A DNA stretch of 16,179 nucleotides from Chitinophagaceae bacterium UBA4412. Lineage in GTDB: Bacteria; Bacteroidota; Bacteroidia; Chitinophagales; Chitinophagaceae. The translations under genes and the position numbers were made by a program. The number at the start of each line of letters is the position of its first letter. Within the stretch, counting starts at the first letter, position 1. Below the pieces are notes generated by a model. The model had not been told where the DNA came from and did not search any database. It saw only the letters and a list, made by a program, of their open reading frames with translations. Below are positions 1 through 7,002 of this stretch, piece by piece. The stretch is from positions 13,017 to 29,195 of the forward strand of contig DGQO01000145.1 in assembly GCA_002400445.1 (NCBI GenBank), in the 5' to 3' direction.

Positions 1-1052
1 TATTCTTTTAAAACGACTCCATCTTTCTTTTGAATGCGGAACTGCGCATCATAACTCGCCACCGAATCTTTTTGATAAGCAATATTTTCAGCCAGGTTTA
101 CACCGTTAAACAGCGAACCGGTTGTGCCATGTACTTCACGGTTCGTATAGTTTTCTGCCCAGATGGTAAGCGCTGTTCCGTTTTGTTTAAATACTGCCCA
201 AAATAAAATAACCGAAGCAAAAATAGCCAGCAGGGCCGCAATAGGGCGCTTCTCTTCTGCGTTGGCTCTAAGGTAGAGGGATGCGTAAAAATAAATTACG
301 GGCAGGCAGGCAAAAATAAATGCATCATTGCTGTCACTTTGAAAAATGTTGCCTGGAATAAGCCAGCCTACCACACCGGCAATGATCGAAGGTACAAGGA
401 TGGTGAGTACAATCTTGCCAATGGACATATCTTCTTTACTCATCGGCTTACGCAAGTCTCCGCTGGCATAATGTTTTGTACCCGTAATGAATACGATTAC
501 GCCGATGAACATACCTATGCCGGCAGCAACAAAAGCATACTTCCATCCCCAGGTGATAATAATGGCGGCGCTAAAAAAGTTACAAATGAAAGCACCTACA
601 TTAATACCCATGTAAAAGATATTATAGCCTTCATCCTTTCGTTGAATAAATTCCGGGGCCGAATATAAATTGCCCAGCAGTGTACTGATATTGGGTTTAA
701 AAAAACCATTTCCAATAATAACGAGCGACATGGAAAAATATAACATGGGCAGGCTGTGTACTGCCATCATGCAATAACCTACGCCCATCATGATGCCACC
801 GGCAATGATAGATTTTCGATAACCCAGGTAACGATCTGCTAACAGGCCACCGAGGAAAGGCGTAAGAAAAACGAGGGCAATAAAAGTTCCGTAAAGGTCT
901 GAAGCCTCTGTGTTCGTCATAGCAAAACCCTGCTCCACATTTTTAAGGTACAGCAGGAAAATACCAATCATCAAATAGTAGCCAAAACGTTCCCACATTT
1001 CGCTTAGAAAAAGATAGGGAAGGGCTTTAGGGTGTTTGCGTTCAGCCGCCAT
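1..1052 (-). CDS. POT/PTR2-family proton-coupled oligopeptide transporter, C-terminus cut by window edge
   Basis: About 350 residues are visible, read from the ATG at 1052 down to the left edge without a stop, so the C-terminal third is missing. The protein is a multi-spanning inner-membrane symporter that by family takes up di- or tripeptides with protons. Seen in the sequence: the family motif ExxER in helix 1 (E18, E21, R22, followed by FGYYLM), the helix 2-3 loop GGLLADRYLGYRKS, NGFFKPNIS, and the signature FYMGINVGAF. The usual Gly after the YY of the helix 1 motif is Leu here. It follows a second POT gene on the same strand, from which it is separated by 72 bases containing a hairpin. 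The two proteins align from their N-terminal HPK motif onwards but are clearly diverged, so this is an old paralogous pair. Substrate range cannot be told from sequence. Confidence 0.93.
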   Translation of the reverse strand, partial: MAAERKHPKALPYLFLSEMWERFGYYLMIGIFLLYLKNVEQGFAMTNTEASDLYGTFIALVFLTPFLGGLLADRYLGYRKSIIAGGIMMGVGYCMMAVHSLPMLYFSMSLVIIGNGFFKPNISTLLGNLYSAPEFIQRKDEGYNIFYMGINVGAFICNFFSAAIIITWGWKYAFVAAGIGMFIGVIVFITGTKHYASGDLRKPMSKEDMSIGKIVLTILVPSIIAGVVGWLIPGNIFQSDSNDAFIFACLPVIYFYASLYLRANAEEKRPIAALLAIFASVILFWAVFKQNGTALTIWAENYTNREVHGTTGSLFNGVNLAENIAYQKDSVASYDAQFRIQKKDGVVLKE

Positions 1053-1077
1053 ACTTAAATCATTTTTGCCAAGATAA

Positions 1078-1104
1078 CAAAAGGCGGTCAATGACCGCCT
1101 TTTG
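1078..1104 (-). terminator. Intrinsic terminator between the two POT genes
   Basis: A near-perfect inverted repeat: arm 1078-1089 pairs with 1093-1104 (12 bp, GC-rich core GGCGGTC/GACCGCC) around a 3-base loop. Read on the minus strand the stem ends in CCTTTTG and runs into a T-rich stretch, as expected for Rho-independent termination of the upstream POT gene, whose stop is at 1125. It ends only 25 bases before the start codon of the downstream POT gene, so it could also affect the leader of that gene. Confidence 0.75.
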
Positions 1105-1124
1105 AAAAAATGCAAGTTTATTTT

Positions 1125-2720
1125 TTACCGGATGCCGTGCATCATGGTCTGTAGTTTTCTACTTAAGAGAAACAGAATAATTGCTGCTACGCCGGCAAAC
1201 ACTACGAAAATCATGAAGTAAGTGTAGAGGTTAGCTATTTCCATACCCATGAAACTGGGGTGCACAGGTGAATCCGGATCCGGATACAACGAACTCATTG
1301 TACCAGCCAGTTTATTACCCGTAGCAATGGCCAGGAACCATACACCCATCATAAGAGAAGTAAAGCGGCCGGGGGTAAGTTTGTTTACCATGGATAAGCC
1401 AATGGGGCTAAGGCAAAGTTCACCTACTGTGTGCAGGAAATACAAACCTGTGAGCCACACAATGCTGGCGCCTTGTTGCGGGATACTTTTAGAACCAAAA
1501 GCAATGAAAAGGAATCCAAGGGCAAGGAAACCTAAGCCCAATGATTGCTTATAAGGTGCAGAAGGTTCCATCTTTTTACGGGATAAACGTAGCCAGATTG
1601 CACTGATGAGCGGTGCCAGGATGATGATGAAACCTGCATTGAAACTTTGAAAATAACTAGCTGGCATTTCCCATCCAAAAACATGGCGGTCTGTTTGGTT
1701 TGCGGCAAATGCCGTGAGTGAAGCGCCGGCCTGCTCAAAGCACATCCAGAAAAAGATTACAAACATCATGATGAGAATAATTACCCATAGACGATCTTTT
1801 TCCGTTTTACTCAGGCTGCTGTCCGTAATAATGGTAATGGGTGCAATTACCGTCATACCATAAATAAGAGAGCCCCATATATCTACATGAAACACAAAAT
1901 GGAGAAGGCAAAATGCGGTGATGGTACCACCAATAAGAATGATAAGTTGTGTTTTACTAAATCCCCCGGAGTTTGTGGAAGGAATTACCGGCTTTTGGGT
2001 TTCTGGTAAATCTACTCCCGCTTCATTTTCATCTGCATGCTCCAGGTATTTATTAGGCAAAACGCCCAGTTGCTTACCAGATGGTGATGTTACATATTTA
2101 TCTTTTGTAAAATAGAAAATGAGGAGGCCCACCAGCATACCAATACCCGCTGCCATAAAGCCCCATTTAAAATCAATTTTTTCACCAAGGTAACCGCAAA
2201 TCAATGGGGCAAGGAAAGCGCCTGCATTAATACCCATATAAAAAATAGTGTAAGCTGCATCTTTGCGGCTATCACCTTCTCTATACAATTGGCCCACCAT
2301 TGTAGAAATATTTGGCTTAAAAAAGCCGTTGCCAAAAATAAGAAAAGCAAGCCCGGTCCACATTAAGGTTATGGCCGTACCCTTATCCGCATTATGTGCC
2401 ATGGTTGCAGAGAAGAATAAGATAAACTGTCCCAAAGCCATTAAAAGACCTCCTACGAAAATAGACTTTCTGTTTCCCCAAAACCGGTCTGCCACATAGC
2501 CGCCAATCAACGGCGTGAGGTAAACCAGCCCGGTGTAACTACCATATACATTACTGGCTGCAGCAATTCCCGCCTGGTCATTGCCAAACAACATTTGGGT
2601 CATGTAAAGGAAAAAAATGGCTCGCATACCGTAGTAGCTAAAGCGCTCCCAAAATTCTGTGGCAAATAAAACATACAATCCTTTGGGATGGCCTCTTTGT
2701 ACTACTACCTGATCATTCAT
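1125..2720 (-). CDS. POT/PTR2-family proton-coupled oligopeptide transporter
   Basis: A complete 531-residue member of the POT branch of the major facilitator superfamily, expected to import di-/tripeptides (possibly peptide-like compounds) with protons across the inner membrane. Visible hallmarks are E22xxE25R26FSYYG in helix 1, GGYVADRFWGNRKS after helix 2, NGFFKPNIS, the PTR2 signature FYMGINAGAF, and WxxFEQAGAS in the second half. The length fits the longer bacterial POTs with extra helices. A hydrophilic loop of roughly 55 residues (about 205-260) lies between the two helical halves. It is the first of two tandem minus-strand POT genes and diverges from purD with a 186-base intergenic region. 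The ATG at 2720 is chosen because the next conserved element (HPKGLYVLFATEFWER) begins only ten residues later. Confidence 0.95.
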   Translation of the reverse strand: MNDQVVVQRGHPKGLYVLFATEFWERFSYYGMRAIFFLYMTQMLFGNDQAGIAAASNVYGSYTGLVYLTPLIGGYVADRFWGNRKSIFVGGLLMALGQFILFFSATMAHNADKGTAITLMWTGLAFLIFGNGFFKPNISTMVGQLYREGDSRKDAAYTIFYMGINAGAFLAPLICGYLGEKIDFKWGFMAAGIGMLVGLLIFYFTKDKYVTSPSGKQLGVLPNKYLEHADENEAGVDLPETQKPVIPSTNSGGFSKTQLIILIGGTITAFCLLHFVFHVDIWGSLIYGMTVIAPITIITDSSLSKTEKDRLWVIILIMMFVIFFWMCFEQAGASLTAFAANQTDRHVFGWEMPASYFQSFNAGFIIILAPLISAIWLRLSRKKMEPSAPYKQSLGLGFLALGFLFIAFGSKSIPQQGASIVWLTGLYFLHTVGELCLSPIGLSMVNKLTPGRFTSLMMGVWFLAIATGNKLAGTMSSLYPDPDSPVHPSFMGMEIANLYTYFMIFVVFAGVAAIILFLLSRKLQTMMHGIR

Positions 2721-2756
2721 AGATTTAATTTTTTGCTTGAAGGTTTGTTTAATACC

Positions 2757-2764
2757 CCAAAATA
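2757..2764 (-). promoter_or_regulatory. Possible -7 box for the POT gene
   Basis: On the minus strand the sequence reads TATTTTGG, five of the six fixed positions of the Bacteroidota TAnnTTTG box, 36 bases upstream of the ATG. I see no convincing TTG at the -33 position, so this is a weak call. Confidence 0.3.
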
Positions 2765-2847
2765 GTGAAATTCTGATTATTGCTTATAAAATAGAAAAAG
2801 AAGCAAATCCTTTTTTTGTTAAACCTGGGTGTACGTTCATAAAATAA

Positions 2848-2880
2848 TTGACTGCCTATCGCAATCTGCCCTTAATTTCG
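2848..2880 (+). promoter_or_regulatory. Probable purD promoter
   Basis: TTG at 2848-2850 is followed after 22 bases by TAATTTCG (2873-2880), a five-of-six match to the Bacteroidota TAnnTTTG box. Transcription would begin near 2887, giving a leader of about 20 AT-rich bases before the purD ATG. The spacing is one or two bases longer than the usual optimum. Confidence 0.45.
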
Positions 2881-2906
2881 TTCTAACCTATTAATCTAAT
2901 TATCAA

Positions 2907-4184
2907 ATGAACATTCTCATTGTCGGCTCCGGCGGGAGGGAACATGCCCTTGCCTGGAAGCTGAAACAAAGTGTATTGTGCAAGAGCCTTTTTATTGCAC
3001 CTGGTAACGCAGGCACAGCACAACTCGGCATCAACCTCGCCATTCCTGTTACTGATTTTGAAGCCCTGGCTGCCGCATGCCTCACACATGGGGTAAATAT
3101 GTTGGTGGTAGGCCCTGAAGAGCCGCTGGTTAAAGGCATTTATGATTATTTTAAAGAGAATCCACACACCGCACATATTAAAATTATTGGTCCATCTGCA
3201 GAAGCATCCCAATTGGAAGGTAGCAAGGCTTATGCTAAAGCATTCATGATGCGCCACCAGATTCCTACATCCGCTTATAGTGAGTTTACTGCGCAAAATT
3301 TTGAAGAAGGCCTGGAGTATATAAAATCGCAACCCCTACCCATTGTGCTCAAAGCTGATGGGTTGGCCGCTGGCAAAGGTGTGCTCATCTGCCACAGTTA
3401 CCTGGAAGCCTGCGCAGAGTTTGATCTGATGATACACCGGAAAAAATTTGGTGACGCCGGCAATAAAGTAGTCGTAGAACAGTTTTTAACTGGAATTGAA
3501 GTGAGTGTGTTTGCCCTTACAGACGGAGAACATTTTGTGCTGCTGCCCGAAGCAAAAGATTATAAGCGGGTAGGAGAAGGAGATACCGGGCTTAATACAG
3601 GAGGCATGGGGGCTGTAAGTCCTTTGCCATTTTTTACCGATGAGCTTAGAAATACCATCACCGAAAAAGTGATAAAGCCTACCATTGCAGGATTGAAAAA
3701 GGACAATCTCGTTTACACAGGATTCGTATTTGTAGGGCTGATGATTGAAAACAACGAGCCAATGGTTATTGAATACAATTGCCGGTTGGGAGATCCGGAA
3801 ACAGAGGTAATCTTGCCAAGGCTTAAGAATGATTTGGCAGCACTCCTGCTGGCTGCAGCAAATGGGCAATTGCAAAATGCGGAGATTGAAGTGGACGAGC
3901 GCAGTGCCGCTACCATTGTAGCGGTGAGTGGTGGTTATCCCGGTGATTATGAGAAAGGATTGAGTATACAGGGGCTGGATGCTGGTGCCGGGCAGAGCCT
4001 CATTTTCCACTCCGGCACAGAAGACAAGGCGCCTGATGTAGTTACCCGCGGGGGCAGGGTGCTGGCGGTTACTTCCCTGGGGCAAGACATCGCTTCGGCA
4101 GTGCTGGCTTCTAAAGAAACCCTGGTAGATATTTATTTTGAGGGGATCAATTACAGGCGGGATATAGGTTTTGAATTTGTATAA
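2907..4184 (+). CDS. purD: Phosphoribosylamine--glycine ligase (GAR synthetase)
   Basis: This cytoplasmic enzyme joins 5-phosphoribosylamine and glycine using ATP to form glycinamide ribonucleotide, the second step of de novo purine synthesis. The 425-residue length is typical. The N-terminal domain opens with MNILIVGSGGREHALAWKL, the family signature. The ATP-grasp domain begins near residue 105 and shows the glycine-rich KADGLAAGKG (from K149) and the metal/ATP-binding NCRLGDPETEV (C292 to V301). The C-terminal barrel closes with GINYRRDIGFEF. No other purine gene is in the window, so it stands apart from a pur cluster. It is followed by a 225-base gap before mreB, which has its own promoter, so it is probably a single-gene unit. 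Confidence 0.97.
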   Translation: MNILIVGSGGREHALAWKLKQSVLCKSLFIAPGNAGTAQLGINLAIPVTDFEALAAACLTHGVNMLVVGPEEPLVKGIYDYFKENPHTAHIKIIGPSAEASQLEGSKAYAKAFMMRHQIPTSAYSEFTAQNFEEGLEYIKSQPLPIVLKADGLAAGKGVLICHSYLEACAEFDLMIHRKKFGDAGNKVVVEQFLTGIEVSVFALTDGEHFVLLPEAKDYKRVGEGDTGLNTGGMGAVSPLPFFTDELRNTITEKVIKPTIAGLKKDNLVYTGFVFVGLMIENNEPMVIEYNCRLGDPETEVILPRLKNDLAALLLAAANGQLQNAEIEVDERSAATIVAVSGGYPGDYEKGLSIQGLDAGAGQSLIFHSGTEDKAPDVVTRGGRVLAVTSLGQDIASAVLASKETLVDIYFEGINYRRDIGFEFV

Positions 4185-4340
4185 AAGGAATTAGAAATAG
4201 CGGACGGGTATAAACGAAAGACAGCAAGTTTCAGTGACGGGAACAACGGCTTGGATAAGAACGAAGGCACCATCTTTTTTTCACATTAGGTGCAGGGTTG
4301 TGTATAACGGAGAAATCGGGCACAAATAAGCACAGCGCCT

Positions 4341-4371
4341 TTGTTTTATCCAATAAATTACTACAACTTTG
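4341..4371 (+). promoter_or_regulatory. Promoter of the mre/mrd elongasome cluster
   Basis: TTG at 4341-4343 (within CTTTG) is followed after exactly 20 bases by CAACTTTG (4364-4371), matching five of six positions of the Bacteroidota -7 box TAnnTTTG. This is the best-spaced promoter in the window. The start of transcription would lie near 4378, giving a leader of about 30 bases before the mreB ATG at 4410. The region upstream of it (4185-4340) holds nothing else I recognise. Confidence 0.65.
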
Positions 4372-4409
4372 CCCCCATTCTTACACGTATACGTTTTCAC
4401 AATTATAAT

Positions 4410-5435
4410 ATGGGAATTTTCAATTTTTTTACCCAGGAAATCGCAATTGATCTCGGCACTGCAAACACCCTCATCATCCATAATGATGAGGTAGTGGTAA
4501 ATGAGCCGTCTATTGTAGCACTGGATCGCAACAATCCTAAAAATTTATTAGCTGTCGGCAAAAAAGCCCTCATGATGCATGAAAAAACGCATGAGAGCAT
4601 CCGCACGGTTCGTCCCTTGCGGGATGGTGTAATTGCCGACTTTAATGCCGCCGAGCTTATGATCAGGGAACTGATTAAGCTGGTATATAAAAAGAAACCG
4701 CTTTTTGCACCAAGCTGGCGCATGATGATCTGCATCCCCAGCAGTATTACAGAGGTAGAGAAAAGGGCCGTAAGGGATAGTGCTGAACAGGCAGGTGCAA
4801 AGGAAGTTTACCTCATTCATGAACCCATGGCTGCAGCACTCGGTATCGGTATAGATGTAGAAGAGCCGGTAGGTAATATGATTATTGATATTGGTGGTGG
4901 TACTACCGGTATTACGGTTATTGCCCTTGCAGGTATTGTATGCGATCAAAGTATTCGCATTGCCGGTGATGAATTTACTGCAGATATTATGGAAGCCCTT
5001 CGCCGCTACCATAGCCTGCTCATTGGAGAGCGTACGGCGGAACAAATTAAAATCCAGGTGGGCGCTGCCATGAAAGACCTGGATAATCCTCCGGATGATA
5101 TTCCTGTAAATGGGCGAGACCTTGTAACCGGTATCCCTAAGCAAGTGATGGTGAGTTACCAGGAAATAGCAGAAGCATTAGATAAAAGTATTTTCAAAAT
5201 AGAAGAGGCCATTCTCAAAGCACTGGAAACAACTCCACCGGAACTGGCTGCAGATATTTATCGCCGTGGTTTATATATCACGGGTGGTGGTGCGCTGCTG
5301 CGTGGGCTGGATAAGCGCCTTGCGGCAAAAATTAAGCTTCCTGTGCATGTAGCAGATGATCCGCTCAAGAGTGTGGTACGTGGTACAGGTATCGCCCTGA
5401 AAAACTATGATAGATTTCCTTTTGTAATGAGATAA
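4410..5435 (+). CDS. mreB: Rod shape-determining protein MreB (bacterial actin)
   Basis: MreB polymerises on ATP along the inner face of the cytoplasmic membrane and positions the lateral-wall synthesis machinery. With the ATG at 4410 the product is 341 residues, the normal family length. Seen: a short hydrophobic N-terminus MGIFNFF (membrane contact), phosphate loop 1 IDLGTANT (D14), phosphate loop 2 DIGGGTTG (D160) and the adenosine motif TGGGALLRG (around G292). The open frame reaches back to a TTG at 4341, but that TTG is the -33 promoter element, would lie upstream of the transcript start, and would add a non-conserved 23-residue extension. The gene opens the mreB-mreC-mreD-mrdA-rodA cluster and is followed by a hairpin before mreC. 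Confidence 0.97.
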   Translation: MGIFNFFTQEIAIDLGTANTLIIHNDEVVVNEPSIVALDRNNPKNLLAVGKKALMMHEKTHESIRTVRPLRDGVIADFNAAELMIRELIKLVYKKKPLFAPSWRMMICIPSSITEVEKRAVRDSAEQAGAKEVYLIHEPMAAALGIGIDVEEPVGNMIIDIGGGTTGITVIALAGIVCDQSIRIAGDEFTADIMEALRRYHSLLIGERTAEQIKIQVGAAMKDLDNPPDDIPVNGRDLVTGIPKQVMVSYQEIAEALDKSIFKIEEAILKALETTPPELAADIYRRGLYITGGGALLRGLDKRLAAKIKLPVHVADDPLKSVVRGTGIALKNYDRFPFVMR

Positions 5436-5453
5436 ATCCGCAATGTTATTTAG

Positions 5454-5499
5454 AAATTCTGCATGCCACATCTGTATTAGAAGGCCTGCGGAATTTTTT
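5454..5499 (+). terminator. Terminator-like hairpin between mreB and mreC
   Basis: Arm 5454-5467 can pair with 5483-5496 (14 positions, one G-U and one mismatch) around a 15-base loop, and the 3' arm runs directly into a tract of six T (5494-5499). This has the shape of a Rho-independent terminator inside the operon, so it may act as a partial terminator that lets mreB be made in excess of the membrane proteins behind it. CCGCA at 5438-5442, just after the mreB stop, could compete for the TGCGG of the 3' arm. This alternative pairing is only a possibility. Confidence 0.5.
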
Positions 5500-5523
5500 C
5501 ATTTATAAAACATTCCCCTGTAG

Positions 5524-6381
5524 GTGCGCAATATTTTTCTATTCATTCGCCGCTACTTTAATTTTTTAGTGTTCATCATCCTGCAGGTGTTGTGCATATT
5601 TCTTATTGTGCAATACAGCAGGTATCACCAGGCCATGTTTGGCCACCTGGCCAATGGTATCACCGGGAAAATAAATAAGCAGTACGATAATGTGGAGTAC
5701 TATTTCCAGTTAAAGAAAACCAACGACTCCCTGATGCTGGCTAATGAACGGCTGTATAACAAACTGGCAGCAGATTTCCAGTTGCCAGATAGCAGTACAC
5801 GGGAAATGATTGATACCCTCAGAATAGATTCTCTTCTTCAATACCGCCGCTACCAGTACATTGGTGCGAAAGTGGTGGCTAATGCTGTAACTACGCAGAG
5901 TAATTTCGTTGTACTTAGCACCTCAATGGCAGATAGTATTCATGTAGGTATGGGCATTGTAGATCCGAACAGGGGCGTGGTGGGTGCAGTTACAGATGTG
6001 AGCGGAGATTTTGTGGTAGTGATGAGCCTCTTGCATAAAGACAGTCACCTTAGCGGCAAGCTGCTTAAAACCGGCGAAACCGGTACCGTATCCTGGGATG
6101 GCAAAATGCCCAATGTGGTTACCCTTACCGGCATACCCAAAAGTACCGTAGTACAAAAAGGCGATAGTGTAATCACCAGCGGTTTCAGCACTATTTTCCC
6201 TAAAGGGCTGCTGCTGGGCCGGGTAATAGAAGTAGTGAAAGAAATATCTACCAATAATGTGAAAATTCAACTGCAGACTGCTGTAAACTTTTATAACCTG
6301 GAATATGCTTATGCCATCAGGAACTACCAGCAGCCAGCCATTGATAAACTTTTAGAAAAAGCAAAAAATAGCAGCCGCTAG
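5524..6381 (+). CDS. mreC: Rod shape-determining protein MreC
   Basis: MreC is a single-pass membrane protein whose periplasmic part binds and activates PBP2 and links it to MreB. The 285-residue product shows the expected order: a short basic cytoplasmic start (RNIFLFIRRYF), one membrane helix at about residues 13-33, a coiled-coil-like stretch around 45-80 rich in Lys, Gln, Asn and Leu, and the beta-rich MreC domain from about 95 to 270 with its VVSxxxDxVHxGMGIVDPNRGVVGAV-like core. Translation must begin at the GTG at 5524: the codon just before it is an in-frame TAG, and no ATG precedes the membrane helix. The frame ends 12 bases before mreD. Confidence 0.93.
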   Translation: MRNIFLFIRRYFNFLVFIILQVLCIFLIVQYSRYHQAMFGHLANGITGKINKQYDNVEYYFQLKKTNDSLMLANERLYNKLAADFQLPDSSTREMIDTLRIDSLLQYRRYQYIGAKVVANAVTTQSNFVVLSTSMADSIHVGMGIVDPNRGVVGAVTDVSGDFVVVMSLLHKDSHLSGKLLKTGETGTVSWDGKMPNVVTLTGIPKSTVVQKGDSVITSGFSTIFPKGLLLGRVIEVVKEISTNNVKIQLQTAVNFYNLEYAYAIRNYQQPAIDKLLEKAKNSSR

Positions 6382-6393
6382 GCGGATGTTCCC

Positions 6394-6927
6394 ATGAGTA
6401 GCATCGTAAAATATATTATTCGCTTTGCCCTTTTTGTGCTGGTACAGGTGTTTGTACTTGATCGTATTCACCTGCACCAGATGGTAACGCCCTATCTCTA
6501 TTTTCTTTTTATTCTCTGGCTTCCATTCAATATGCAGCGCACCCCTATGATGCTCATCGCTTTTTTGCTGGGCATAACCATCGACAGTTTTAGGCATCAG
6601 CCCGGTTTTCATGCGGCAGCCTGTGTGCTTATTGCATATGTGCGACCCTTGCTCGTAAATCTGCTCATGCCCCAGGAAGGCAAAGAAGCGAATTATGATG
6701 AGCCCTCCATTACCAGCATGGGTGGCTTTATGGCTTACCTGGTATATATCGGGTTTTTCTCCCTGTTACATCACACCTGGTTATTTTTACTCGAAGCCTG
6801 GCAGTTTGGAAACTTCTGGTATTTTTTCGTAAAAACCGTTCTCAGCACAGTTTTGTCCATAGTGCTCATCGTAGTTACAGACCTTATTGTGGTGCGTAAA
6901 CAAAAGTTTAGAACAAATACAATTTAA
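6394..6927 (+). CDS. mreD: Rod shape-determining protein MreD
   Basis: A 177-residue, very hydrophobic protein with about five membrane helices (roughly residues 5-24, 30-50, 53-80, 105-130 and 140-168). MreD is the poorly conserved membrane partner of MreC in the elongasome and modulates MreC-PBP2 activation. The family is recognisable from size, the helix pattern, the stretch GITIDSFRHQPGFHAAACVLIAYVR in the middle (an Asp-x-Phe near a helix end followed by a small-residue helix is characteristic), and above all its place between mreC and mrdA. It starts 12 bases after mreC, so the two are surely co-transcribed. The C-terminus is short and basic (RKQKFR), as expected for a cytoplasmic end. 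Confidence 0.9.
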   Translation: MSSIVKYIIRFALFVLVQVFVLDRIHLHQMVTPYLYFLFILWLPFNMQRTPMMLIAFLLGITIDSFRHQPGFHAAACVLIAYVRPLLVNLLMPQEGKEANYDEPSITSMGGFMAYLVYIGFFSLLHHTWLFLLEAWQFGNFWYFFVKTVLSTVLSIVLIVVTDLIVVRKQKFRTNTI

Positions 6928-6932
6928 CCCCG

Positions 6933-6940
6933 CAACTTTG
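6933..6940 (+). promoter_or_regulatory. Possible internal promoter ahead of mrdA
   Basis: The octamer CAACTTTG is identical to the -7 box of the mreB promoter and is followed likewise by C. It lies in the 75-base gap between mreD and mrdA, 62 bases before the mrdA ATG. The -33 position (about 6910) reads TTTAG and lacks a proper TTG, so the promoter may be weak or the match may be chance. Confidence 0.35.
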
Positions 6941-7002
6941 CGTCAAACTTAGTGAGCGTTTCCAATCATTTTATTTACAATAATTAAGTAGCTTTTAGGT
7001 AG

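Noticed and set aside
339..668. Plus-strand open frame of 109 codons near the left edge
   Set aside because: It is the antisense of the partial POT transporter, whose motifs (FYMGIN, NGFFKPNIS) are read through the same bases on the minus strand.
3486..4085. Long open frame on the minus strand inside purD (199 codons)
   Set aside because: It lies wholly opposite the strongly conserved purD coding sequence, shows no recognisable domain, and has the Cys/His/Tyr-heavy composition typical of antisense frames.
4548..5144. Open frame on the minus strand inside mreB (198 codons)
   Set aside because: Antisense to mreB, no family resemblance, no promoter or leader of its own.
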